Positions 23,676 to 32,334 of a stretch of DNA of 50,953 nt are shown piece after piece (the stretch's first letter is position 1; every line of letters begins with the position of its first letter). The stretch lies in NCBI GenBank assembly GCA_943354605.1, contig CALRCK010000006.1, positions 1 to 50,953 of the forward strand. Direction: 5' to 3'. A program made the translations under genes and the position numbers. A model generated the notes under the pieces. That model was not told the origin of the DNA, made no database searches, and saw only the letters and a list, made by a program, of their open reading frames with translations. The stretch is from Candidatus Uhrbacteria bacterium (lineage in GTDB: Bacteria > Patescibacteriota > Patescibacteriia > UBA9934).

Positions 23676-24884
23676 ATGACCATTGGCGTTCTTGGAGCAG
23701 GATATGTAGGACTGGCAACAGCAGCAAGCTTTGCGGCGCGTGGTTTTGCGGTGGTGTGCGCCGATATCGACGAGAAGAAAATAGTGAAACTTCAGATTGG
23801 CGAACTTCCGTTTTTTGAAGAGGGAATGAAAGAGGTGTTTGCGGCTGCATCGACTCCGGCGATGTTTACGACCGATCTCCCGAAAGCCTGTGTATGCGAC
23901 ATCGTGTTTTGTTGTGTCGGCACTCCAAGCGCAGCAGACGGATCAGCGGACCTTTCCTTCGTGCGATCGGTAGCAAAGACGTGTGCCGACGCTGCGCCGA
24001 ATGCGGTGTTCGTTTTGAAATCGACCGTTCCACCGGGAACGTCGAGATCGATCTTGGAATTTGTTCAGGGGAACTTACGCGTTGCGGCAAATCCAGAATT
24101 TTTGCGGGAAGGCCACGCTGTACAGGATGCGTTGAATCCGTCGAGAGTGGTGATTGGCGCCGACGACGAATCGGTCAAATTGATCCTACTGGACCTCTAT
24201 ACCCCAACCGGTGCCCCAATTATTTCCACAAATACGGTTACTGCCGAAATGATTAAGTACGCATCAAACAGTTTTCTTGCAACGAAGATTAGTTTCATTA
24301 ACGACATCGCAAATCTTTGTGACGTGATTGGTGCCGACGTTCGATCGGTTGCGGCTGGCATGGGATTGGACGACAGAATCGGTGCAAAGTTCTTGCAGCC
24401 AGGGCCAGGGTACGGTGGAAGCTGTTTTCCAAAAGACGTCCGTGCGCTGATGCATTTAGGGCAATCGGTGAATGTGCCGTTGCGCATTCTTGAAGCAACG
24501 ACGGCGATCAATGCGGATCGTCAATCGTTGCCGTACCGAATGCTCATCGAATCTCTTGGTAGCCTTGAGCGCAAGCGCATCGTCGTGTGGGGCCTCGCAT
24601 TTAAGCCGGGAACCGACGATATTCGGGATGCTCCAGCGCTCAGTCTCCTTCGTCGATGTATGGCCGACGACGCAAGGCTTGTGGCGTACGATCCGCTGGT
24701 TCGATCGTTGCCGTCGGAATTTGCGGAGATTGAAATGGCTGGGAGCGCAATTGATGCACTCCAGAACGCCGACGCGCTCGTGATCATGACCGATTGGCCT
24801 GAATTTGTTGATTTCGATCGTGCGGAGATTTTGAAGGCAATGCGAGGGAATTGCGTGATTGATCCGCGATACGTGCTGCGATGA
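23676..24884 (+). CDS. ugd: UDP-glucose 6-dehydrogenase family protein
   Basis: Four-electron oxidation of a UDP-sugar, most likely UDP-glucose to UDP-glucuronate, for surface polysaccharide. From ATG 23676 (402 aa): Rossmann GAGYVGLATA (7-16), VFVLKSTVPPGTS, the NPEFLREGHAVQD segment (139-151), and the catalytic cysteine C250 in PGYGGSCFPKDV. UDP-ManNAc dehydrogenases share the fold; the GGSCFPKD and EFLREG variants favour the glucose enzyme. The upstream codons from 23631 belong to a repeat. Confidence 0.9.
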   Translation: MTIGVLGAGYVGLATAASFAARGFAVVCADIDEKKIVKLQIGELPFFEEGMKEVFAAASTPAMFTTDLPKACVCDIVFCCVGTPSAADGSADLSFVRSVAKTCADAAPNAVFVLKSTVPPGTSRSILEFVQGNLRVAANPEFLREGHAVQDALNPSRVVIGADDESVKLILLDLYTPTGAPIISTNTVTAEMIKYASNSFLATKISFINDIANLCDVIGADVRSVAAGMGLDDRIGAKFLQPGPGYGGSCFPKDVRALMHLGQSVNVPLRILEATTAINADRQSLPYRMLIESLGSLERKRIVVWGLAFKPGTDDIRDAPALSLLRRCMADDARLVAYDPLVRSLPSEFAEIEMAGSAIDALQNADALVIMTDWPEFVDFDRAEILKAMRGNCVIDPRYVLR

Positions 24885-24902
24885 GGTATACTTGGTGCGT
24901 CT

Positions 24903-25643
24903 ATGGCACTGCTTCGCAAGACACCGCCAAAATCTCCAGGAGACAAATGCCGCTTTCCATTGAACGACCAAGAACGTGCACTTTGCGAACAGCAGGGCAT
25001 GGTTCCGCATGCGTCGGAAATTACGTGGCGCGTGTTTCGGATTATGGCGGAGATTGTAGAGGGCTTTCAGTTGCTGACCAAAACAACGCGAGAAGTTTCG
25101 GTGTTCGGTTCTGCGCGATGTGCGCCGTCGAGTCATTGGTATAAAGAGTCGTATGCGTTAGGGAAACTTCTTGGCAAACATGGGTTCACCGTGGTGACTG
25201 GTGGTGGCCCAGGCATTATGGAGGCCGCGAATAAGGGAGCGTTCGAAGAGGGCGCGCAGTCAGTTGGGTTGAATATCGAGCTCCCGCACGAACAGCGGCT
25301 GAACCCGTACGTGACACTTTCTCATGGGTTTCACTACTTTTTTACGCGAAAGGTGATGTTGGCTGCGGCGGCGCAGGCATATGTGTTTTTTCCTGGTGGT
25401 TTTGGCACGATGGATGAGCTTTTTGAGCTGCTAACATTGGTCCAAACCGGAAAATCGAGCCGAATGCCTATTGTGCTTGTGGGGAAGGACCATTGGGCGC
25501 CCTTGATTGCTTGGCTGGAGGGGAGCGTGTACGGTACGCAGGACGCAATTGATCCCGGCGACTTGCGGATCATCACTGTGGTAGACTCCGCCAAGGAAGC
25601 GTTTGAGATTGTTTCAACATCACCTGAACGACATCTCTTCTAG
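24903..25643 (+). CDS. LOG-family nucleoside 5'-monophosphate phosphoribohydrolase
   Basis: A 246-aa Rossmann-type protein with VVTGGGPGIMEAANKGA and the catalytic PGGFGTMDELFE motif of the LOG (lysine decarboxylase-like, TIGR00730) family, which cleaves the N-glycosidic bond of nucleotides. Physiological substrate unknown. A -10 box TATACT (24887-24892) lies 10 nt before the ATG, so the message is nearly leaderless. The next gene starts 6 nt after its stop. Confidence 0.88.
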   Translation: MALLRKTPPKSPGDKCRFPLNDQERALCEQQGMVPHASEITWRVFRIMAEIVEGFQLLTKTTREVSVFGSARCAPSSHWYKESYALGKLLGKHGFTVVTGGGPGIMEAANKGAFEEGAQSVGLNIELPHEQRLNPYVTLSHGFHYFFTRKVMLAAAAQAYVFFPGGFGTMDELFELLTLVQTGKSSRMPIVLVGKDHWAPLIAWLEGSVYGTQDAIDPGDLRIITVVDSAKEAFEIVSTSPERHLF

Positions 25644-25649
25644 ACGATT

Positions 25650-27224
25650 ATGTACGAACGATTAGCGAAACTTGCGGCAGGCCTGAAACATCGCGAAAGC
25701 GTTGTTGCGGCAACGAACGGCGAAGAAACCATCGAAGTGAGCGTTCCGGCGTCTACCGCGGCGTCCATTTACGAAAAGGTTCGGAACACGCTCGATTATC
25801 AGGAAGAGCATCTGCTTCGTCGGAATGCCATCGAACGTATTCTTCGGAGGTATCGTGGGGGAGGCGAATCGCCAGAGCGCATGGCGAGCGAGTTGTTGAA
25901 GGAATTGGTGTGGGCGAAGTATTTGCCGAACAAGACGATTCCCGTGTCGTTGGGAAACACGATTGCGATTATTTTGGGAAAATACGAACCGTTGTTCGCG
26001 GCGGTCATGGCTGTAAAGGCGAACCGCGAGCGTTTGAACACCTGGTTGCTTGATGTTGTGGCCACAGAAGTGGAGTACACGCTTGCTCCACCAATGGCGG
26101 ACGAAGCAATGGCGAGTTTTATGTACGAGGAAATGCGTTCGCGCATTGATTGGGATCCAAAGTTTGGATTGAGCGACGAAACAAAAGATTTGCGATTGTA
26201 CACCGCGATTCATCGCACGCTCCTTAAGAGTAATGCCGCAACGCTGCGGTTCCGATTATTGACGCTGTACTACCCAACATGGGCCGGTGTGCAGGCGACA
26301 TCAGCACTGAGCGATGAGCTTGCGGCGAATATTGTTCGGGTTATTGAAACGATCGAGACAGAGATTTTTCACCCGCTCACCGATCGACTTTCACGCGTGC
26401 TTCGTCGGAAGGCGGGAATTTTCCGCGTGCTTCGCGACGCATTTGTGCATGCAAAAGATTCATCCAAGCTGTTGAACGATGCTGGTGCGTTGGACGACGC
26501 GGTGAAGGAGTTACTGCATCACCGTACGGATGATTTTCGTGTCCGATTGCGCCGAACGGTGGTGCGTACGGTGTTGTTCCTTTTTATTACGAAAATGTTA
26601 CTCGCATTGATTCTTGAGGTGCCATACGATTTGTTTATCGTGCAAGACGCGTCGTGGTATCCACTGTTGGTGAATATTACGTTCCATCCGTTGTTCTTGG
26701 CGCTGATCGGTTTGACGGTGACGATTCCGGAAAAGAAGAATGTGGAAGACTATCAAGGCGCCGTTCGCGCAATTGCGGTTGGTGCGCAACACCAGCTTCT
26801 TACGGTTCGCGTGAAGCGAGAGACCCGCGGTGCGTGGTTCAATATTTTCCTCGTGTTGTACGCGGCGTTGTTCATTGTGGTGTTCGGCTTTATTGCATCT
26901 CTTTTGCATGGATTTGGTTTCCACGCATTGTCTATTGGGTTGTTTGTGTTCTTCTTGTCGCTTGTCACCTTCTTTGGAATTCGCATCCGATCATCCACCA
27001 AAGACGTTGTGGCGTCTGATGCGCGAAATGGATTTATTGGTACAGCGTTTGATATTGTTTTATTGCCGATTGTTCGCGCTGGGGCATGGTTGTCCATTCG
27101 TGTTGCGAAGATTAACGTGTTCATTTATTTCTTCGACTTTATTGTTGAGGCGCCGTTGAAAGTCGCGATTGAGTTTGTGGAAAGTTGGCTAACGTTTGTT
27201 CGCGAGAAAAAGGAAGAGATCTAA
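25650..27224 (+). CDS. Conserved membrane protein of unknown function
   Basis: A 524-aa protein. Residues 1-300 are hydrophilic and largely helical with many charged heptads; the C-terminal 220 residues carry about four to five membrane segments (VLFLFITKMLLALIL, FHPLFLALIGLTVTI, FNIFLVLYAALFIVVFGFIASLL, LSIGLFVFFLSLVTFFGI, FDIVLLPIVRAGAWLSI). I do not recognise a named family; it is of a kind seen in Patescibacteria. Tight spacing to the LOG gene suggests one transcript. Confidence 0.75.
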   Translation: MYERLAKLAAGLKHRESVVAATNGEETIEVSVPASTAASIYEKVRNTLDYQEEHLLRRNAIERILRRYRGGGESPERMASELLKELVWAKYLPNKTIPVSLGNTIAIILGKYEPLFAAVMAVKANRERLNTWLLDVVATEVEYTLAPPMADEAMASFMYEEMRSRIDWDPKFGLSDETKDLRLYTAIHRTLLKSNAATLRFRLLTLYYPTWAGVQATSALSDELAANIVRVIETIETEIFHPLTDRLSRVLRRKAGIFRVLRDAFVHAKDSSKLLNDAGALDDAVKELLHHRTDDFRVRLRRTVVRTVLFLFITKMLLALILEVPYDLFIVQDASWYPLLVNITFHPLFLALIGLTVTIPEKKNVEDYQGAVRAIAVGAQHQLLTVRVKRETRGAWFNIFLVLYAALFIVVFGFIASLLHGFGFHALSIGLFVFFLSLVTFFGIRIRSSTKDVVASDARNGFIGTAFDIVLLPIVRAGAWLSIRVAKINVFIYFFDFIVEAPLKVAIEFVESWLTFVREKKEEI

Positions 27225-27246
27225 AGTGCTGTGGTAAAATACGAAC

Positions 27247-28257
27247 ATGAACGAACGGAGGCATCGTGTTCGAGGGTTACGCGAAGCTGTGGCATTTGCT
27301 GCGGTGTGTTTGATGACGTTTGCCGCGGTGGCGTGTATTGGTGTGTTGATTCTTTTTCGTCCAGGCGCAGACAAACTTGGTATCACGTTTTCAAGCTCAT
27401 ATTCACAAGATCTTGATTTGAATCCGGAGGAAGTGTTCACGGCGCTCGTCGGCGACCTTGGTGCAAGGCGCGTGCGTATTCCGGTGTACTGGAGTGATCA
27501 GGAGACGGCACCTGGCGTGTACGATTTTTCGGCGTTGGATTCGTTGATGCAGATTGCAAGCGCGCACGATGTTGAGGTAACACTTGCCATTGGCATGAAA
27601 GTCCCGCGATGGCCAGAATGTTACTTGCCGGCGTTTGTGAATGGGATGAACGAGACGGAATTGAATGCCGCGGTGTACCGGTACGATCAAGCGCTGATCG
27701 ACCATGCAAAGGTGTATCCTGCGCTGGTGCGTTGGCAAGTAGAAAATGAGCCGCTCTTTCCGTACGGCGATTGCCCAACACCGTCGCTTGAGCGATTAAC
27801 GCACGAAGTTTCCTTGGTTCGTGGGCTTGATACGGTGCATCCGGTGATGCTCACCGTGAGTGGCGAACAGGAACCGTGGCTCGATCTTTCGAGCATTGCG
27901 GACACGATCGGTGTCAGTATGTATCGGTTTGCCTACAACGACGTGCTTGGTGCGGTCGCGTTTCCGTACAGTCCGCTGTACTACCGTGTTCATGCAATCA
28001 TCACCAAACTTTTCGCAAAGGATGTCGTTATTTCTGAGCTGCAAATGGAACCGTGGTTTACGGACGATCCACAAAAGCCAGAGTCGATGGTGGTTCCGTT
28101 CACTGCGGCCGATTTTGTTGATCACATGGATTTCGTGAAGCAAACCGGCATTCACGAGGTGTTGCTTTGGGGTGCGGAGTGGTGGTATTACCAGAAGGTT
28201 CATGGCGATCCTTCGCTCTGGAACATTGCGAAACAGGTATTCTCTGAGTCGAAATAA
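27247..28257 (+). CDS. Membrane-anchored glycosidase-like TIM-barrel protein
   Basis: Predicted extracellular glycoside hydrolase of clan GH-A. An N-terminal helix (VAFAAVCLMTFAAVACIGVLILF) anchors a 300-aa barrel. The clan's acid/base glutamate fits Glu168 in WQVENEP and the nucleophile fits Glu264 in VISELQMEPW on a later strand; VRIPVYWSDQET near strand 2 is also typical. Exact GH family and substrate are unclear. A -10-like TAAAAT (27235-27240) lies 6 nt before the ATG: a leaderless message is likely. Confidence 0.78.
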   Translation: MNERRHRVRGLREAVAFAAVCLMTFAAVACIGVLILFRPGADKLGITFSSSYSQDLDLNPEEVFTALVGDLGARRVRIPVYWSDQETAPGVYDFSALDSLMQIASAHDVEVTLAIGMKVPRWPECYLPAFVNGMNETELNAAVYRYDQALIDHAKVYPALVRWQVENEPLFPYGDCPTPSLERLTHEVSLVRGLDTVHPVMLTVSGEQEPWLDLSSIADTIGVSMYRFAYNDVLGAVAFPYSPLYYRVHAIITKLFAKDVVISELQMEPWFTDDPQKPESMVVPFTAADFVDHMDFVKQTGIHEVLLWGAEWWYYQKVHGDPSLWNIAKQVFSESK

Positions 28258-28260
28258 CAA

Positions 28261-28300
28261 GGATCCGTCAGTGATCATCACTCGCTGGTGGCTCGGATCC
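28261..28300. repeat. Nested inverted repeat downstream of the glycosidase gene
   Basis: GGATCCG (28261-28267) and CGGATCC (28294-28300) enclose a second palindrome, agtgatcatcact (28270-28282). No T tract follows. It opens a 218-nt spacer that is otherwise made of short cgctcg-rich repeats. Confidence 0.6.
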
Positions 28301-28418
28301 ATTCTTCTACACTCCGCGCGAATCCCCTACGCTGCAACGTCTCGCTTACGCTCGACTGCAGCTGTGGGGCGCGTGCTCGTTGGAAGAATGCATCCTCGCC
28401 ACTGGCGCGAGCGATGTC

Positions 28419-28459
28419 CTCGGCGCCACCGGTTGAATCGCTCGCTACGCTGGGTTCAT
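28419..28459 (+). repeat. Intergenic repeat 'cctcggcgccaccggttgaa', copy 2
   Basis: Second copy of the block at 21850-21893, ending 17 nt before the SpoU methyltransferase start. Confidence 0.7.
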
Positions 28460-28475
28460 CTTCATTCTCGCCATT

Positions 28476-29153
28476 ATGCTCACACCCGCTCAAGAAAAAT
28501 TATTGCAGCAGCTCACAACCAAGCGAGGCAGACGCGAGGCGGAGATGTTCGTGATTGAAGGCGAGAAGTTTGTTCGCGATGCTGGTGGACTGGTGGAGTT
28601 CACGTTTACGCCTGCCGACACTGTGCGGTTCGCGGAATATGTTTCCACAGAAACACCGCAAGCGTTCGCTGCAGTCGCGCGCATTCCGAAAGTCACCATG
28701 AAGCGTTTCGCGGAATCGCCGACGATTGTTGTGCTCGACGGCGTGCAAGATCCAGGAAATGTTGGAACCATTTTGCGTGCGGCACTCGGGTTTGGCGCGA
28801 GTGTGTTGTTGGTGGAATCTGCGGAGGTGACGAATCCAAAAGTGGTTCGCGCGTCGGCAAGCGCGATTTTGCGAACGCCGTGGATGACCGTGGCGCGAGA
28901 AGATGCTGGGGCAATTATCGCATCGTTTCATCGGCCGGTGTATCGGCTCGAACTGCGCGACGGCGCGGTGTTGCCGAACGAAATTCGCGCTGAGCCGTGT
29001 GTGGTGGTTGCGGGCAGTGAAGGGAAGGGTATTACGCTTCCTATCGCAGGGACATCTGTCGCAATCCCGCATAATCCTGCACTTGAATCGCTGAACGTTG
29101 GCGTTGCGACATCAATTCTTTTGTATGAACGCTCCAGACAGCTCGCCGTTTAG
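28476..29153 (+). CDS. SpoU/TrmH-family RNA 2'-O-ribose methyltransferase
   Basis: SAM-dependent knotted (SPOUT) methyltransferase of 225 aa acting on rRNA or tRNA. An N-terminal L30e-like substrate domain (FVIEGEKFVRDA) leads to the SPOUT motifs LDGVQDPGNVGTILRAALGFGA, VVVAGSEGKGI and IPHNPALESLNVGVATSILLYE. Closest in layout to RlmB-type 23S rRNA enzymes, but the target cannot be set from sequence alone. The tgt gene starts inside its 3' end, so the two RNA-modification genes are probably co-expressed. Confidence 0.9.
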   Translation: MLTPAQEKLLQQLTTKRGRREAEMFVIEGEKFVRDAGGLVEFTFTPADTVRFAEYVSTETPQAFAAVARIPKVTMKRFAESPTIVVLDGVQDPGNVGTILRAALGFGASVLLVESAEVTNPKVVRASASAILRTPWMTVAREDAGAIIASFHRPVYRLELRDGAVLPNEIRAEPCVVVAGSEGKGITLPIAGTSVAIPHNPALESLNVGVATSILLYERSRQLAV

Positions 29154-30300
29154 CGTTCTTCAGCAGCACGGTGCGGCGCGGCGGGGAACGCTGCGCACCA
29201 TGCACGGCGTTGTGCAAACGCCGGTGTTTATGCCTATTGCGACGGCTGGCGCGCTGAAAACGCTGCTGCCAAGCGAAGTGGCGAATCTTGGTGCGTCGAT
29301 TATTCTGGGAAACACGTATCATCTTTTGCTCCGTCCGGGCGAGGAGGAGCTGAAGAAATTCGGCGGCGTTCGTCCATTTATGCATTGGGACGGCCCGTTG
29401 TTGACGGATAGCGGCGGATACCAAGTGTTTAGTTTGTCGAAGCTGAACACAACCGACGACGATGGCGTAACATTTCAATCGCACATTGATGGCAGCACAC
29501 ATCGGCTGACAGCAGAGCGCTCGATGGAAATTCAAGACGCGATCGGCTCTTCAATTCGCATGCAGTTCGACGATGTTGCGGCGGGGAACTCCATTCGCGA
29601 TCGCTACACTGTGGCGATGGAGCGATCGTTGCGTTGGGCTGCGCGATCAAAGAAACGATTTGATGAATTCGTCGTCAATCCCGCGAGTCGCCCCTTACTC
29701 TTCGGCATTGTTCAAGGTGGTACGCACCAAGATCTTCGTGCGCGATCGCTTCAGGGCCTCGTCAATATCGGCTTTGACGGGTACGCGATTGGCGGGCTTT
29801 CTGTTGGTGAATCGCGTGAGGATGCGTTTCGTATTGTTCGATCGCTCGCAAAAGACATGCCGGCTGATTGTCCGCGGTATTTTATGGGTGGGGGAATGCC
29901 GGAAGAAATTGTCGCGTACGTGTCGTTTGGCGTAGACATGTTCGATTGTGTATTGCCAACGCGCAACGCTCGGCATGGATCGTTGTTTGTGTGGAAGGGG
30001 AATCCAGCAGACGCGGTTCGTGAAGCGTTTGCCCGGGCGATGGATGGCGCTGCAGACTTTCGTATTGCCGAGGCACTGTACGAAAAGATCCAAATTACGA
30101 ATGAGCGCTTTACTGCGGACGACGCCCTCATCGACGCGTGGAACGACGCAGAAACGTCGAAAACGTTTTCTCGAGCGTATTTACGGCATCTTTTCAAAAC
30201 CGGCGAAACACTGGGGCTGCGGCTTGCAACCCTGCAAAATCTGGGCTTTTATCTGCGAATGATGGAGGAATTGCGTTTGATCACAGCGAATCCCTTGTGA
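29125..30300 (+). CDS. tgt: tRNA-guanine transglycosylase lacking the zinc ligands
   Basis: Exchanges guanine for a queuine precursor at the tRNA wobble position. From ATG 29125 (391 aa): LTDSGGYQVFSL with catalytic Asp95, GIVQGG (194-199), and nucleophile Asp274 in DMFDCVLPTRNARHG. The usual C-terminal zinc site is C-x-C-x2-C plus a His 26 residues later. At exactly those positions this protein has Asn340, Ala342, Ser345 and Gln371, while the surrounding SRAYLRHLFKTGETLGLRL and FYLRMMEELR are well conserved. Fold and active site are intact, so it may be a zinc-free variant. It overlaps the upstream methyltransferase by 29 nt. Confidence 0.93.
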   Translation: MNAPDSSPFSVLQQHGAARRGTLRTMHGVVQTPVFMPIATAGALKTLLPSEVANLGASIILGNTYHLLLRPGEEELKKFGGVRPFMHWDGPLLTDSGGYQVFSLSKLNTTDDDGVTFQSHIDGSTHRLTAERSMEIQDAIGSSIRMQFDDVAAGNSIRDRYTVAMERSLRWAARSKKRFDEFVVNPASRPLLFGIVQGGTHQDLRARSLQGLVNIGFDGYAIGGLSVGESREDAFRIVRSLAKDMPADCPRYFMGGGMPEEIVAYVSFGVDMFDCVLPTRNARHGSLFVWKGNPADAVREAFARAMDGAADFRIAEALYEKIQITNERFTADDALIDAWNDAETSKTFSRAYLRHLFKTGETLGLRLATLQNLGFYLRMMEELRLITANPL

Positions 30301-30323
30301 AAACTCTCAATTTTGCCTAGAAT
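30295..30323 (+). promoter_or_regulatory. Promoter of secDF
   Basis: TTGTGA (30295-30300) and TAGAAT (30318-30323) with 17-nt spacing; the -35 overlaps the tgt stop codon. Only 9 nt separate the -10 box from the secD ATG. Confidence 0.65.
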
Positions 30324-30332
30324 GCTCGCACT

Positions 30333-32330
30333 ATGAATCGTACTGCGATTGGTGCGTTTTTCCTTGTGGTGTTCGCTGTCGGCGCCGGCATCCTCTCGTT
30401 TCCAAAAGAATGGAACGGTGCAATGGCTGCAATGAAGGACAAGGTGGGTTTTCACCTTCCGTATGTTCCAGAACATGACTTTACTCTGGGCTTGGACCTG
30501 AAAGGCGGCGCGCATTTGGTGTACGAAGCTGACATGTCGTCCATCGACGAATCCGAGCGCACCACCGCACTTGAAGGCGTTCGCGATGTGGTGGAGCGTC
30601 GTGTGAACGCATTCGGCGTTGCGGAGCCAATCGTCCAAACAAATATCGCCGATGGTCATTATCGTGTGTTGGTGGATCTTCCTGGCGTGACTGATGTGAA
30701 GGACGCTATTGCGCAAATTGGTGAAACGCCGGTGTTGGCGTTCCGCACGCCAATCACGGACGTGAGCACCACACCAACTGCTGAACAACAGCAGCAAATT
30801 GACGATGCACAGAAAGCCGAACGTGCGAATGCGCTTGACGTGATGAATAAGGCGCTTGCTGGCGACGATTTTGCCGCGCTTGCAAAACAATATTCCATCG
30901 ATTCCGCAACAAAGGACAACGGCGGATACGCTGGATTCATTGCTGCAGACGACAAGGAATACGACGGTCTCGTGACACAGCTCGAAAAGGACCGCACGAA
31001 GATTGGTGTCGTCAACGGTTTGTACGAAGGGACGAGCAAGATGCATATCGTGAAGTACATCAGCAAGAAGACGGAATCTGAACCACGTATTTCGCACATT
31101 CTTATCTGTTACGCTGGTGCATCGGGTTGCACCCAGTCGCGAACAAAGGAAGAGGCGCTCGCGCTTGCAACGCAATTACAACAGGAAGCAACAACGAAGA
31201 ACTTTGCCGACCTCGTAAAAACCAACTCCGACGACTCGGGAAGTAAGGATGCTGGTGGCGACGTAGGGTATGTTGCGCGCGGCCAAATGGTACAGCCGTT
31301 TGAAGATGCGGCGTACGCGCTTCACGACACGCGGATTTCGGAAGTCGTGGAATCGGAATTCGGATACCACATTCTCTATCGCGTTGGTTCTCGTCCATCG
31401 CGCAGCTACGAAATTGCACAAATTGAGATGCCTTGGACGACAGCGTCCGATGTTCTTACCGTTGATCCATGGAAGAACACCGAGCTTTCAGGAAAGGACG
31501 TGAAACATGCATCGGTCGCATTCAACCAGAACAGCGGCGCACCGTACATCGTTTTGGACTTCAACGAAAATGGCACCAAGCTTTTCGGTGAACTGACGAA
31601 GGATAACGTTGGCAAAGTGATTGGCATCTTCCTTGATGGCCAACCAATCACCACACCAGTCGTTCAGGAACCGATCTACGGTGGCCAGGCGTCTATCACT
31701 GGAAGTTTCACGATTGCTGAGGCAAAGCTGCTTGCTCAGCGTTTGAATGCCGGTGCATTGCCAGTGCCAATCACCGTCATCAGTCAACAGACGATTGGCC
31801 CTGCGCTCGGATCTGCGTCGCTCGATCTCAGTGTGAAGGCAGGATTGATCGGATTCTTGCTTGTGGCACTCTTCATGATTGCGTATTACCGCCTTCCTGG
31901 TGTGGTCGCCGTTGGTGCGCTTGCGGTGTATGCATTGGTGAACTTGGCGCTCTTCAAAATTCTTGGTGTGACCATTACCTTGTCTGGAATTGCTGGATTC
32001 ATCTTCTCCCTTGGCATTGCAGTGGACGCCAACGTGCTCATTTTCGAGCGCTTGAAAGAAGAGCTTCGCAACGGTCGCGATCTTCCAACCGCAATGGAGG
32101 AAGCATTCCGCCGTGCATGGCCTTCCATTCGCGACGGTAACGCAACAACGCTTATCGCCACCGGAATTCTGTATACCATGACTTCCGGTTCAGTTCGTGG
32201 ATTCGCACTCACCTTGGCGCTTGGTGTGTTTGTGTCGTTGTTCTGCGCGTTCGTGGTGTCGCGATTTGTGCTCCGCCGTCTTGCACGCATGCCAAAGTTG
32301 CGAAAGTCGTTCTTCTTCCTTGGCCTCTAA
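30333..32330 (+). CDS. secD: SecD with embedded parvulin-type prolyl isomerase domains
   Basis: Export-motor subunit that with SecF uses the proton gradient to pull proteins across the membrane. The 665-aa protein has helix 1 (about 6-22), LGLDLKGGAHLVYE (52-65), then an insertion in the periplasmic P1 region. Residues 250-352 are a clear parvulin domain (PRISHILICYAG...DSGSKDAGGDVGYVARGQMVQPFEDAAYAL...SEFGYHILYRV), and 160-245 look like a degenerate first copy (DDFAALAKQYSIDSATKDNGGYAGFI). SecD sequence resumes with the FNENGTKLF and GGQASITGSFT segments and five C-terminal helices including GIAVDANVLIFERLKEE. Typical SecD lacks prolyl isomerase; the fusion suggests folding help at the exit site. 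Confidence 0.93.
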   Translation: MNRTAIGAFFLVVFAVGAGILSFPKEWNGAMAAMKDKVGFHLPYVPEHDFTLGLDLKGGAHLVYEADMSSIDESERTTALEGVRDVVERRVNAFGVAEPIVQTNIADGHYRVLVDLPGVTDVKDAIAQIGETPVLAFRTPITDVSTTPTAEQQQQIDDAQKAERANALDVMNKALAGDDFAALAKQYSIDSATKDNGGYAGFIAADDKEYDGLVTQLEKDRTKIGVVNGLYEGTSKMHIVKYISKKTESEPRISHILICYAGASGCTQSRTKEEALALATQLQQEATTKNFADLVKTNSDDSGSKDAGGDVGYVARGQMVQPFEDAAYALHDTRISEVVESEFGYHILYRVGSRPSRSYEIAQIEMPWTTASDVLTVDPWKNTELSGKDVKHASVAFNQNSGAPYIVLDFNENGTKLFGELTKDNVGKVIGIFLDGQPITTPVVQEPIYGGQASITGSFTIAEAKLLAQRLNAGALPVPITVISQQTIGPALGSASLDLSVKAGLIGFLLVALFMIAYYRLPGVVAVGALAVYALVNLALFKILGVTITLSGIAGFIFSLGIAVDANVLIFERLKEELRNGRDLPTAMEEAFRRAWPSIRDGNATTLIATGILYTMTSGSVRGFALTLALGVFVSLFCAFVVSRFVLRRLARMPKLRKSFFFLGL

Positions 32331-32334
32331 TCTT

